DNA of 37,973 bases from Candidatus Aminicenantota bacterium (GCA_020355945.1 CP070627.1:8400231-8438203), one strand, 5' to 3'; shown: positions 25,659 to 35,300, counted from the first letter of the stretch. The notes: generated by a model from the sequence alone, not told the origin. Made by a program: numbers and translations.

Positions 25659-28379
25659 TTAAGAATATTCTTTTTCATGTTTACCCGCCTTTACAAAAAC
25701 CAGTGGTTTGAGTTTTTCTTTGACCTGCAAATAGAATTCACCTTTTTCAATGCTGTGGTCGCTAACTTCCCCTGGTATTAAGATATTAAATTTCCTTAGA
25801 TGATCAAACTCCTCGGGTGCATCATCAAAGTATTCATGTGTACCCATATTTCGATATACCTGTATCACCTGGCGTCTTTCCAGGGGGAGTTCGATTTTTT
25901 TAAAGGGGGTGGGGATTGAAGTGGCCTGGGGGAAAATTTCATGGAATTTTCTCCTGCCGTCATCAGCGATCATCCTGATCCCGATGGCACTTCTCAGCTT
26001 TTCCCCTTTATCAAATTTTAATTTGATTTGTGCGGCAATTTCCGCAAGTTCGTAATAATTAAGGGCGCCCAGGACCACACATTTTTTTAAATCCTCTGTA
26101 TAGGTGATGGGAATGCCATTAAAATTTTTAGTAAAAATTCGGTAAATCAGGGGAATCTGGGATGACAGCCCGGACAGGAGGATGAGATCAAATGTTTTTT
26201 TGGTTTTCTCGGACATTCGTTGTAATTTGTCTGCAAATTCCTGGATTTTCCCATATATTTTGGTTTCAAATTCTTTCCTGGTGATGACAAATCCCAGGGA
26301 TTCTTTTACCAGGTTATTTTCTCGGTCCAGGAATTGCAGTGAAATTTCGCTGTTTATTTTTCCTGTTTTATTATCAGAGAGAGCGATTTTCCACTCTTCT
26401 GCGATTCTCCAGATTTCCGCCCGGTTTTTCCTCACCTCCAATTCCCAATCAATGCCGCGGGATGCCATTCGTTTTATCATATCTTCATTGGATTCGTCGT
26501 TATCGCTGAAAAATAATCGCAGTCCTTCTTTATCTTCATATTTTGTCTCGAAGTCCAGGTTCTTTATTTTTTCTTTCATCATATCGATGATGATGCCGGT
26601 AAAATTATTGCCGCCAAACCTGGGGTAGCCATCAGTGGCCAGGACTTTTACATCAAGGACTCTCTGCTGTCTTTTTTTACCTGTTTTTTTTATGCTTTCA
26701 ATCACCTCCATCATGGTAATATCCGTGGTACCGCCGCCGCAGTCAAACACACCGATCACATAAGGTGCGGTTCCTTTTTCTTTTTTCATTATGATGTAAT
26801 TAAGAGCAGCGGCCTGTGGTTCTTCGATGTCAGTGACCACCTCAATGCCACCGCTGTTAAAGGCTTGTTTAAATTCCTCCACCTGGACCTGGGTGAATTT
26901 CGAAGGATAAGTAATCACTGCTTTGCTGACCTTTTCTTTCAAATGCACCTGGATTTTTTCCTTTAAACGGGATATGAAATGAGCGGTCACTTCCCGGGGG
27001 TAAAACTCAACCATTCCACTGGTTTCATCCACGGGTAATATTTTTAATGGTGTTTTTTCTCCCAGCCGCGTCTTCACCGACATTACCGAACTCTTGGGGT
27101 TGAGTATGATTTTACTTTTGGCCGTCTCCCCGATGACATATTTTTCCGGTTTTCTTTCTATAATTTTTTCGTAGCGTATCACCGAGGGAGAAAGATATGC
27201 TTGTTCTATGTCTTTCATGTTTTCCAAAAAAACAAAACCCACCTCATCCTCGGTTTTGTAAGCAGCAGTGGTATTGGTGGTACCAAAATCGATTGCCAGG
27301 TAGCCATCAAAGTCTTTTGCTTCTCTTTTGGTGACCAGAAAATCAATGGTTTTATCCTTTATTTCATGAATATGGAGGATGACTGCTGCTTTCATTTTGT
27401 TCTGGATCACTTTTTCAACGTCCGGCTTTAAACAAATTATTCGATCGGTCTCGGGCGGGATCCGCTCAGGGAATTGAATATCCACCTGGTTTTTGACAAA
27501 CGGGTCTTCCACGGTTATCCCCTCCAGGGTCAATTCTTGATGGCCGCTGTTACTGATCTTGATGTGGCTTTGGTTTTCTATTCCACTGTACAATTCAATC
27601 TCTTCTTTCCTGCCTTCACGGTATTGATGTCCGTTTACCATCAGAATAAGCCGTGGGGGTTCCTCTATTGATATATAAAAAGGAAAACGGGCCTCATGAT
27701 TGGTGTGTTTTCCTTTGATGGTTAATTCGATATATTCTTCACGGTCAAGATCCAACTCATCATTTTGAATCGTCAATACTCCCTCGATAAAGTCTTCACG
27801 CTTCTTTTGTAACTTTATGCTGCAGCGGTCATCTTCTATAACAACATCTTCGATTTGAAAAACCGTAAGTCCTGATTTGCGAAGGATAAAGTGAATTTGG
27901 CTGAAGGAATCAAATTTGTATATTTTATAGATCCTGTCCTGTTTGACTTCCTCACCCTCCAGGACCAGGGTAAATTCCGGGAGATAATAAAATTCTACCT
28001 TTACATTATACTTTTCATCGCCGGCCTGGATGGTAATGAGGGATGAACTTCCGAATTCGATGGTTCCCGGGTCTGCCAATTCCACCCCGATTTCCTTTTT
28101 TTCTCCCTGGTCCAGGGTTTCAATACTATCTGCTATATTAAAAACAGATTCATCACCGGCAATGGAGATACCGGTAATTTTTGTCCAGCCGTTGTTATTT
28201 AAACATATTTTATTCCTGTGAAAACACTTGCCTTTTTCCTTATCAATATAGAAGCGCATCTTATCCGGCGCTGCTTCAAAATTCCTGAGCAGCACCCCAC
28301 ACCGGGAACAATACCTGTCTGTCTGCTTGATTTCCCATTGGTGACAACTGGGACAGGTGGGATAATTAAGCATCTTCAT
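25659..28379 (-). CDS. Hsp70-family protein with N-terminal zinc ribbon and beta-rich domains
   Basis: The 906-residue protein begins with a zinc ribbon (C9, C12, C24, C27), then about 320 residues of beta-rich Ig-like sequence (about 40-355), then an Hsp70-type ATPase domain (about 358-800). The visible ATPase motifs are DFGTTNT (364-370, phosphate 1), DIEEPQAAALNY (517-528), DCGGGTTD (546-553, phosphate 2), the FGGNNFTGIIID stretch (588-599) and LILLSGLSSQIPLI (adenosine loop). The C-terminal about 105 residues resemble a partial substrate-binding beta domain (IGIRMIADDGRRKFHEIFPQ). No alpha-helical lid follows. The fusion and missing lid suggest a specialised client, perhaps the tubulin-like protein encoded just upstream. 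GGAGG lies 3 bases before the first ATG and 9 before the one at 28373, so the start may be 28373. Confidence 0.9.
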   Translation of the reverse strand: MKMLNYPTCPSCHQWEIKQTDRYCSRCGVLLRNFEAAPDKMRFYIDKEKGKCFHRNKICLNNNGWTKITGISIAGDESVFNIADSIETLDQGEKKEIGVELADPGTIEFGSSSLITIQAGDEKYNVKVEFYYLPEFTLVLEGEEVKQDRIYKIYKFDSFSQIHFILRKSGLTVFQIEDVVIEDDRCSIKLQKKREDFIEGVLTIQNDELDLDREEYIELTIKGKHTNHEARFPFYISIEEPPRLILMVNGHQYREGRKEEIELYSGIENQSHIKISNSGHQELTLEGITVEDPFVKNQVDIQFPERIPPETDRIICLKPDVEKVIQNKMKAAVILHIHEIKDKTIDFLVTKREAKDFDGYLAIDFGTTNTTAAYKTEDEVGFVFLENMKDIEQAYLSPSVIRYEKIIERKPEKYVIGETAKSKIILNPKSSVMSVKTRLGEKTPLKILPVDETSGMVEFYPREVTAHFISRLKEKIQVHLKEKVSKAVITYPSKFTQVQVEEFKQAFNSGGIEVVTDIEEPQAAALNYIIMKKEKGTAPYVIGVFDCGGGTTDITMMEVIESIKKTGKKRQQRVLDVKVLATDGYPRFGGNNFTGIIIDMMKEKIKNLDFETKYEDKEGLRLFFSDNDESNEDMIKRMASRGIDWELEVRKNRAEIWRIAEEWKIALSDNKTGKINSEISLQFLDRENNLVKESLGFVITRKEFETKIYGKIQEFADKLQRMSEKTKKTFDLILLSGLSSQIPLIYRIFTKNFNGIPITYTEDLKKCVVLGALNYYELAEIAAQIKLKFDKGEKLRSAIGIRMIADDGRRKFHEIFPQATSIPTPFKKIELPLERRQVIQVYRNMGTHEYFDDAPEEFDHLRKFNILIPGEVSDHSIEKGEFYLQVKEKLKPLVFVKAGKHEKEYS

Positions 28380-28424
28380 GTTCCTCCATTATCCTGCGTA
28401 TCCTGCAGTAACCAGGTGAATGGA

Positions 28425-31400
28425 CTAATGGGTCAACACCCGCCTCACACTATCCCCCACTCTCCGGGAAAAGCCATCGAGATCGGCCAGCCTGGACTTT
28501 AAATTTTCTTGAATTTCCCGGTTGATTTGCTCTTTACCGAGTTCTTCATTTTTTAACCGGTCCTCCAACTTATCACCGATGAGGATCATTTCACTTTCAA
28601 TCACGCGGTGTTCAAAGGTATGTATTTCCACGGGGTCGGCTTTGCTTCCTTTGTATTTTAGGGGAAAAACCGTGGTCCAGTAGTATTTGAGCAGCGAATA
28701 ATAGTTCCATAGTTTTTCTTTATCCAATTCAATTTCGGTTTTTTTCCTGGCAATCATGTCCAGGATGGTTTGTTTCAATCTTGGCTCTCTTTCCAGTCTT
28801 TTTATGGCAAAATATTCATCGCCGATTCGTTTGGGGCGGAATATACCCGGGGCAGCTTCCAATTCGATATTGTATCCGAAGGTTCTTCTTTCCTTTTCCT
28901 GGGCGATTTCGATAATCCCCAGGATGAATCCCAGGATTAATGTTTCATAGGCGCTGAGATACATATTCAGGTCTTCTCGAGATATGGCGATCAATTCATC
29001 ATATTTATGATAATATTTTTCAATATGTAAATCTTCTTCCCCTCTCTCCATATAGTCCAGGTAAGCCCTGTCATGCCACTCTCGTATGCCATCAATATAC
29101 ATGGCCGGGAATGCCACCCATTCGGTATAAAAATAGGCCACATTCTCCTCCGAATCAGTGATTTGAAATCGTACCACTTCTACCTTTTCTGCTCTCACAT
29201 CCGTTTCAAACTGCCGGTAACAATCATGTTTACCCGGATACACTCCCAGGACAGAATATTTTTGAATATTTTTTCTTAGTTTATTCTGGCCGGTTCCCAG
29301 GAATGTGTCTGTGGGTTTGATCCAGGGATGACCGTTGCCGACAAAATTCCCGATCATCCGTTTCCGGTCTTCCGGCCGGTACTTTTTTTCATTGTAAAGC
29401 ATTCTGACAGCTTCATGTTTTTTCTTTAGGGTGGAAAATCGTCTCGAACAGAATACTTCAAGTGATTCTTCCAGTTTTCCTTTGCCATACTTTTCAAAAT
29501 AATCGATAAACCCGATCATCTCCAGGCTGGTTTCCGCCAGGAACTCTTTTCCTTTGATGTAAATCACCTCATCATCCACTGGTTTTCCTTCCAGTTCATA
29601 ATAGCTCCTGATCAGCTGGTCATCGTAAATCCCGATGTTAATATGTTCCTCTTCCTGCCTGGCAAAGGCCTTGTGTTTGTGGTTTAAAGAACCAAGAACA
29701 TCCTTTCCCAGGATTTCCTCGACATCGCTTAATTTTTTAACCAATCCCTCCTCTATGACAATGATCTCCCCATTCTCATCCTGTTTGGTTTTGGAAAAGC
29801 CCACAAAGCCGCTAATTTCTTCAATGGCTTTCATGGCACCTTCCATCAATAGGACCCGGACCTCATTGATCAACCATTGGCGCAGCTTCCGTATCATAAT
29901 ATTTCCCATTCTCATCAGTGTTATTTTTTTGAGATAGGTAAACCTGCGTTCCACCTCGGCGTAGGTATTTAAGCGGGTGTCGAAATCCCGTTTATATATA
30001 CCGGTTATTTTTTTCCTGGTTTCATTACAATGTCTTTCCAGCATCTGCTTCATGTGGTCCAATCTTTCTTTTAAGTGAAGCAGCATTTTTTTTGCGATTT
30101 CAAAACGAAAATTCGGCTCATTTAATATCTCATTCATTTCTTCCAGGATCCCTGACTGGATTTCCTTGACCATATTGGAGATATTGGTATCGATGCCTTC
30201 GACATATATTCCTTTTTTGGTTCCTTCTTTTTTAATATTTTCTTTTATATACTCTTCCACCTCGTCCACCAATTCTTTTCGAATGCTGGAGTCTGTTCGT
30301 TCGATTTTCGGGATAACCCGGTTTCTTAATCGATTGATCCAATCATCAACAGCCGCCTCGAAGTTTCTTTCACCCAGTTTATTAATTCGATTGATAAAGG
30401 TTTTCCCGGTTTCCCCTTTTGATAGTTTCAGATGGGAATAAAAGTCTTTTTCTACAAGATCATTAATATTAGGGGCCTTTGTGGGTTTTTTCAGCCAGTT
30501 GCCAACGATATCAATGGCCAGCTTCAGGCTGCAATTTTTCCTGATTTTATCCACCGGTATATAAATTTTAGCCAGTCCCATTGACGCATAATGCCTTGAA
30601 TAGGCTTCGCTGTATTTTACACTTCCTTCCCTTTTTTCATCCAGGATTTCAAAGAGATAATGCTGTTCCAGCAGGGCATGGGCATTGGATTGAATGGATT
30701 TAATGATGGAACCGAAGGCAGCCGGACTGGCAAATTGCAAGAAAATATCCTCTGCCGCCATATCCATGAGTTGGTCCTTATTGTCAAGATTAATGGTAAA
30801 TCCCTGGGATGTCTGGTTGTCAATTAAATAGATCACATCAAAGGGAGGTCCAACCACTTTTCTTTTTTTACTTTTGGCTGAATACCAACAATCAAAATCA
30901 TGGGCTGACTCTCTCATCTCATGGGTCATGGCTTCATCCCTGTCCAGGAAATCCTTGCGAAGGCTGTAATATTCAAGCTCTTTCAGGGCAGCATAAGAAT
31001 TGGCAAAAATCCGGTGGGATTTGTCATGCCAGAAGACCGAGGGAAGTACCACATACCCGATGGTGGTTACCCCGGAGATAAAGTGGTCTTTTAAGGTGAA
31101 AGCCATATCAAGAAAGGTGCCGCTGCCGGTTCCCCCGGCAATGGAAAAGACAATATAAATATCGGTTTTGGAGGCATCCACTTCGATTCCCATTTCCTGG
31201 GTTTTGTTAATATTATCCCGGCTGGAAATTTTGCTTTTGAGAAAATCCAATCGCTTGACGATCTCGTCGTATTTATAAAAGAAACCCAGCCTGCCCAAAG
31301 GGCGTATCTGTTTAGCCCCGTTGCGGGGAGGGCCTTGCGCTTCAATGGTATGAGGCAGCCACTCCCATATGTGAGGGTAATCCTCTTTAAAAGAGAGATA

Positions 31401-31688
31401 ACTTTTAAAGGTGGCATCCGGGACCTGGAGATCGATGATTTCCTTCTGTTGGAACTTCACCTGTTCCAATGTATAATCCAGTTCTTTCCCATCGATGCCG
31501 ATATTTTGCATATCCGTGTCCAACCATAGAAACTCCATACAGGGAAGCCCATCTTTAAGTCCCAGTTTTTCAAATAATTTTCTCCTCAAACAGAGGAGCA
31601 CATGTTTTCCTGTCCCTCCCAGGCCGATAAATAAGGAGGGATGAATTTTTTTAAATTGTTCCAGCTCAGCAGCGTTTTCTTTTGCCAT
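28425..31688 (-). CDS. Tubulin/FtsZ-superfamily GTPase with long helical C-terminus
   Basis: The 1087-residue protein has the three landmark loops of the tubulin superfamily at the expected spacing. They are IGLGGTGKHV (21-30, first nucleotide loop), LWLDTDMQNI (54-63, like the FtsZ NTDAQ region) and AGGTGSG (184-190, tubulin signature). The stretch INLDNKDQLMDM (299-310) has the NxDxxD pattern of the catalytic T7 loop. FANSYAALKELEYYS (228-242) is typical of the bacterial tubulin-like family (Pfam Tubulin_2, by recall). Residues about 330-1087 are long charged helices with no domain I recognise, making it more than twice the length of FtsZ. It is cytoplasmic. It lies between a small membrane protein and the Hsp70 gene. 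A GGAGG site is 6 bases before the ATG. GTPase activity and polymerisation are inferred, not shown. Confidence 0.88.
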   Translation of the reverse strand: MAKENAAELEQFKKIHPSLFIGLGGTGKHVLLCLRRKLFEKLGLKDGLPCMEFLWLDTDMQNIGIDGKELDYTLEQVKFQQKEIIDLQVPDATFKSYLSFKEDYPHIWEWLPHTIEAQGPPRNGAKQIRPLGRLGFFYKYDEIVKRLDFLKSKISSRDNINKTQEMGIEVDASKTDIYIVFSIAGGTGSGTFLDMAFTLKDHFISGVTTIGYVVLPSVFWHDKSHRIFANSYAALKELEYYSLRKDFLDRDEAMTHEMRESAHDFDCWYSAKSKKRKVVGPPFDVIYLIDNQTSQGFTINLDNKDQLMDMAAEDIFLQFASPAAFGSIIKSIQSNAHALLEQHYLFEILDEKREGSVKYSEAYSRHYASMGLAKIYIPVDKIRKNCSLKLAIDIVGNWLKKPTKAPNINDLVEKDFYSHLKLSKGETGKTFINRINKLGERNFEAAVDDWINRLRNRVIPKIERTDSSIRKELVDEVEEYIKENIKKEGTKKGIYVEGIDTNISNMVKEIQSGILEEMNEILNEPNFRFEIAKKMLLHLKERLDHMKQMLERHCNETRKKITGIYKRDFDTRLNTYAEVERRFTYLKKITLMRMGNIMIRKLRQWLINEVRVLLMEGAMKAIEEISGFVGFSKTKQDENGEIIVIEEGLVKKLSDVEEILGKDVLGSLNHKHKAFARQEEEHINIGIYDDQLIRSYYELEGKPVDDEVIYIKGKEFLAETSLEMIGFIDYFEKYGKGKLEESLEVFCSRRFSTLKKKHEAVRMLYNEKKYRPEDRKRMIGNFVGNGHPWIKPTDTFLGTGQNKLRKNIQKYSVLGVYPGKHDCYRQFETDVRAEKVEVVRFQITDSEENVAYFYTEWVAFPAMYIDGIREWHDRAYLDYMERGEEDLHIEKYYHKYDELIAISREDLNMYLSAYETLILGFILGIIEIAQEKERRTFGYNIELEAAPGIFRPKRIGDEYFAIKRLEREPRLKQTILDMIARKKTEIELDKEKLWNYYSLLKYYWTTVFPLKYKGSKADPVEIHTFEHRVIESEMILIGDKLEDRLKNEELGKEQINREIQENLKSRLADLDGFSRRVGDSVRRVLTH

Positions 31689-31720
31689 TCCGCGCCTCCG
31701 TCTTTTTTATTCTTTATTGC

Positions 31721-32092
31721 TTAATCCTTAATAACAGCGACCAGCATCCAGATAATCATCACCACACCCAACGCAATCGAGACATACAATATGTCCAGCA
31801 GTGTATGCAGGGTAATGCCGTAAAATAAAACTAAAAACGAATATATTGTGGCATTAAAAATATTCCTGGCTTTAAAGGGATTCATATCACTTTCGATTAG
31901 TTGGGGATAAATAATTTTAGCCGTAATGAGTATCCCGACGATCATCCCGATAATCAGGACCAGGAGTTTAACCACCAGGTTATCTTCTTTTTCAAAATAA
32001 AGTCGAACCATTGGGTACAGCTCGGAACGGGTGAGCAAAAATAAAAAAATACCCATGGCACTAGTCGTCAAAAATTTTCCCGCTCTCTTCAT
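31721..32092 (-). CDS. Small four-helix membrane protein
   Basis: The 123-residue, very hydrophobic protein has probable membrane segments near 8-24, 40-60, 78-97 and 100-120, joined by short polar loops, and almost no soluble part. No family is recognised. It overlaps the vWA gene by 32 bases in another frame, which argues for tight co-expression. It may be a membrane partner of the vWA protein or a base for the tubulin-like protein. The start is the ATG at 32092; the alternative is a downstream Met in the same frame at residue 13. Confidence 0.7.
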   Translation of the reverse strand: MKRAGKFLTTSAMGIFLFLLTRSELYPMVRLYFEKEDNLVVKLLVLIIGMIVGILITAKIIYPQLIESDMNPFKARNIFNATIYSFLVLFYGITLHTLLDILYVSIALGVVMIIWMLVAVIKD

Positions 32093-33698
32093 AGGGTACC
32101 TCCGCTTCTTCGTCTATTTTGGACTCCTGTGGAGTCAATTCAACCAGGATTGATTCGCCCTCTTCACTGGAAAGTGAAAAAGAGACCCGGTCGCTCCTTT
32201 CAAAACGCTTTGGGGTTCTGTCGGTTTCATCGAGCCAGTTGAAGCCCGGGGCTGGCTGGACCAGCACTGCTGCTCCTTTTATTTTGGCTTTGCCCATTAC
32301 CCCATGTTCGAAGCTGTATAATTGACTCCAGAGGAAAAGATAAAATTTTACCTCCCCGGTTTCTTCTCCATTGACATAGAGTTTAAAAACTTTACCCGGG
32401 TGTTTGATCACGTAATATACCAACCATGCCACCAGGATTACAGCGGCAAAAAAGCCCAAAAGTACAAATATTGCCCAGCCGGGATAGGGTATAATAATGT
32501 TAAATTCTTTCTCTTGATTAATCACCACATCATCCGTCTCTACCAGGACCGGTACCAGTTGATTAAGCCCACAGATTCTTTCGGGGTCATCCCTCCTGGA
32601 GGTCCCGTATTTATCAATTATTTCCTTTGGTAATTGGAGTTTATGTTTGGGAATATTGATTTGCAATTTCAATTGACAGGAAATGATGCCTTCCTCGTGG
32701 AAGGGCATCTTCATCAGGGAAAACAAATTCTTATCAAGTTTTAATTTATCGAGTTCTATCGTCACCAGATAATTGTCAGCGGTTTTTGAAGGTTCCAGGT
32801 TTTTAATGTACCCGGGAACAACATCGACTTTCGAATCTTCCAAATTTATATCTTTAAAAAGTCCTTTATTTTCTAATTTTTTTATCCCTATAATAATGCC
32901 TTCAATGACAGAAATATTTTCATATGCTGATTTTAATATCAATTTTAAACTGAAACGGGGTTTCGGTGTAAAACTTTTAAATTTAACATCAACTCCGGCA
33001 GTGGTGAAATTGATTTTTATATTTTGTTTACCGGGTTTTTTTAAGGTCATAATAACGCCTTTTTCCAGGGGTTTGCATCTTATCCTGGAGGAATGTACCA
33101 CTTTTTCAATTTGACTGGCTAATTTCTTAAATTCTTCTTCCCGTTTATCCCTCTGGGATTGCGAATCGTTGGGATTTTTCAGGAGAATGGCATATAATAA
33201 GGCTGCCCGTTCCTTTTTCCAATTTCCAATGTTATACACCCATCCGTTGAAAGGCATTTTTAAAGGAAAAATAAATACCCACTCCACGATTTCCTTTTTC
33301 AGCAAAGAATAAAATTTTGTAATATCACTGGTTTGACTTATTCCATCGGGATCCTGGATGTTATCTGTTATAATCAATATAACATCCGGCTTCAGGGCAA
33401 AACCGTCCTTTAAAGCTTTATCGATTAACGTATGGCTGCCCGGGATAATATCTTCTAACCGTTTGTACGGAACCAATCCTTTTATGGAAAAGCCAAACAA
33501 GCGAACATTGGAAGATAACCATGATTTCTTCAATTCCTCACGGATGTCATTATAAATCTTTTTTAATGAGCCTGTTTCATAAAATCCCCGCATACTTCCT
33601 GATTTATCAATTACCACCAGTGATTCACCTGCTTTGCCAGGATGGAATATCACCACCAGGCCCAACAATAAAAAGAGTGTTTTTCTTAAAACTGCCAT
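32061..33698 (-). CDS. vWA-domain protein with signal peptide and C-terminal membrane anchor
   Basis: The 545-residue protein has a signal peptide (about 1-24), then a von Willebrand factor A domain (about 26-190) with the metal-site motif D31-K-S-G-S35 at its first strand. A long beta-rich middle (about 200-400) follows, then a single membrane segment (about 407-431) and a 114-residue cytoplasmic tail (432-545) ending in acidic residues. The vWA fold with an intact DxSxS motif binds protein partners through a metal ion; here it would face the extracytoplasmic side. It overlaps the upstream gene by 13 bases and the downstream gene by 32. Its likely job is to link the envelope side to the cytoplasmic tubulin/Hsp70 parts, which is inference. 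Confidence 0.88.
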   Translation of the reverse strand: MAVLRKTLFLLLGLVVIFHPGKAGESLVVIDKSGSMRGFYETGSLKKIYNDIREELKKSWLSSNVRLFGFSIKGLVPYKRLEDIIPGSHTLIDKALKDGFALKPDVILIITDNIQDPDGISQTSDITKFYSLLKKEIVEWVFIFPLKMPFNGWVYNIGNWKKERAALLYAILLKNPNDSQSQRDKREEEFKKLASQIEKVVHSSRIRCKPLEKGVIMTLKKPGKQNIKINFTTAGVDVKFKSFTPKPRFSLKLILKSAYENISVIEGIIIGIKKLENKGLFKDINLEDSKVDVVPGYIKNLEPSKTADNYLVTIELDKLKLDKNLFSLMKMPFHEEGIISCQLKLQINIPKHKLQLPKEIIDKYGTSRRDDPERICGLNQLVPVLVETDDVVINQEKEFNIIIPYPGWAIFVLLGFFAAVILVAWLVYYVIKHPGKVFKLYVNGEETGEVKFYLFLWSQLYSFEHGVMGKAKIKGAAVLVQPAPGFNWLDETDRTPKRFERSDRVSFSLSSEEGESILVELTPQESKIDEEAEVPYEESGKIFDD

Positions 33699-34978
33699 AC
33701 CAATACCTCACTTCCTGAATGAATCAGTGCCGCAAAATTCCTGGAAATATCTATATTACTAATTAAATCGTGGGGAATCCTGGAACCGGTGATTTGAGGA
33801 ATCTCACTGGCGACTTTCGGATTATCCAGTCTCCAGGGAATAATAAAACCCCCACCTTGATACTGGGAAGCAAAAGCAAAAAGCAATTTACCTCCTGCTG
33901 CCTTCATTGCGCGGGGATGAGAATTGAAACTAAGGTTTCTCATAAAGGTTTCGCTCCTGCTTTCAGCCATTGTCCTACCATTATAATCAAATATGTGCAG
34001 CCCGTTGTCATCTGATATAATGACCCGGTTACATGTATATAAAACGTAATAAATGCCCTGGAGGTTTTTCACAAAATTAGCAAATTGGCCGGTGCTCACG
34101 CGTAATCGAGTAATCGTGGTTTTCCCGGGGATATATAATATATCCGGTTCATCATCAAACCAGAGGCGAGCAGAGATATTTAAATTCTTACCAGTGGTCC
34201 TGGCGGTGTACAGGGTTTCAAGGCAGGGGATTCCATCTTTAATTTTATAAGCATAAACCGCATTCTTTGAAAACAAAAAAATCGCATGGCCGGCTGGAAG
34301 GATGTGGGGAGAAAAATATCGATCGTTTATTTTAACGGTATTATCCAACGTTCCTTTCCCGGTATCTATTTTACCGAACGTGTGTATGCCTTTATCCACA
34401 TCGAGAAAAAGCCCATAGAGATGTTCTTGCCACTTCACTATTGAAATGAAAGACAGGCTTTTTTCCGCTATTTCTATTTTACCTGGTTTCTCTTTGCTTA
34501 AAAGGTTGTACGAAAACAGGGTGTTTCCTGAGGCGAAATAGAATGTATCCCTGTGGATTAAGGGTCGGATTAAAATCTTATTATCCGAAACTTTTTCTTC
34601 TATAATTGGTTCTCCCCTGGCAAAAAAATCCCAATCATACAAGACACCGGTTCCTGATATAATGATAATCCGGTTACCAAAAAGCTTAATATAAGGGATT
34701 TCGGTTAAAACATCCGGGTCGATAAAAGACAGCTTATGGTTTGCAAATTTATTTAAGATAAAATATGGTTTTTTTTGAAGCCTTTGGGTGAAATAGTTTT
34801 TTTCGATTCTCTTTTCTTCAATGGGGCCCCCGCATAACCTGCAGAACCTGGCAAATTGCCTGTTCAATCCCTGGCAATTGGGGCAGACGAGAACCACTTG
34901 TTTGCATTGGGGGCAATTTCCCATGGAATACTCAGCAATGAAATTGTTAGAACATCGAGGATACGGGCAATCTTGCAT
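33686..34978 (-). CDS. Zinc-ribbon protein with beta-propeller-like C-terminus
   Basis: The 430-residue protein starts with two zinc-ribbon-like units: C4/C9 and C22/C25, then C32/C35 and C46/C49 (CPQC, CPNC and CRLC knuckles). After a linker, residues about 65-430 are strand-rich with repeated short hydrophobic pairs (for example RIIIISGTGVLYDWD, YGLFLDVDKGIHTFGKID, VIISDDNGLHIFDYNG, SEVLVWQF), consistent with a beta-propeller. It is soluble, with no signal peptide. I chose the ATG at 34978 because GGAGG lies just before it. The frame also runs up to a TTG at 35044, but those 22 extra residues have no good ribosome site and do not look like protein. It is the first gene of the minus-strand run and could mark its promoter-proximal end. 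Confidence 0.8.
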   Translation of the reverse strand: MQDCPYPRCSNNFIAEYSMGNCPQCKQVVLVCPNCQGLNRQFARFCRLCGGPIEEKRIEKNYFTQRLQKKPYFILNKFANHKLSFIDPDVLTEIPYIKLFGNRIIIISGTGVLYDWDFFARGEPIIEEKVSDNKILIRPLIHRDTFYFASGNTLFSYNLLSKEKPGKIEIAEKSLSFISIVKWQEHLYGLFLDVDKGIHTFGKIDTGKGTLDNTVKINDRYFSPHILPAGHAIFLFSKNAVYAYKIKDGIPCLETLYTARTTGKNLNISARLWFDDEPDILYIPGKTTITRLRVSTGQFANFVKNLQGIYYVLYTCNRVIISDDNGLHIFDYNGRTMAESRSETFMRNLSFNSHPRAMKAAGGKLLFAFASQYQGGGFIIPWRLDNPKVASEIPQITGSRIPHDLISNIDISRNFAALIHSGSEVLVWQF

Positions 34979-35234
34979 TCTTCTCCTCCAGGTGGGGGGG
35001 GAAACCGTAAAAGCGGAATAAGCTCCCGCCCCTGCGCTTGACAAGGCATAGCAAAGATGTAACGGTCCCTTTCATCTTTTGTTTCTCAAGCCTTAAGCAT
35101 TTTCACTATCACCGTCATTAATGTTCCATCCCATTTATAACATCATTTGGGACCAGGAAATATTCAATACCACAATAATAGAAGAAAGTCAAGTATTAAA
35201 CCCCCTTGCGGCAATTTTAATTTTAGTGAGGTTG

Positions 35235-35277
35235 AGGCTAAGGCTGAGGAGAAAAAAAATAACCTCGGCCTTAACCT
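35235..35277 (+). repeat. Imperfect long hairpin, GGCTAAGGCTGAGG-type
   Basis: AGGCTAAGGCTGAGG (35235-35249) faces CCTCGGCCTTAACCT (35263-35277), with one mismatch and one G-T pair in 15. The 13-base loop is A-rich. It is probably a repeat-type element or a transcript-end structure; direction and function are unclear. Confidence 0.5.
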
Positions 35278-35279
35278 GG

Positions 35280-35300
35280 CAATTCTCAAAATGAGAATTG
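35280..35300. promoter_or_regulatory. Perfect inverted repeat, candidate operator
   Basis: CAATTCTCA (35280-35288) and TGAGAATTG (35292-35300) form a perfect 9-bp dyad with a 3-base centre, ending 14 bases before a TTGACA box. Its size and place just upstream of the -35 box are typical of a transcription-factor binding site. It could also act on the divergent operon. No regulator gene is in the window to pair with it. Confidence 0.5.

Noticed and set aside
34979..35044. Upstream TTG start for the zinc-ribbon/propeller gene
   Set aside because: The 22 extra residues are Ala/Pro/Arg-rich with no ribosome site, whereas the ATG at 34978 has GGAGG directly upstream and begins the zinc-ribbon cysteines.
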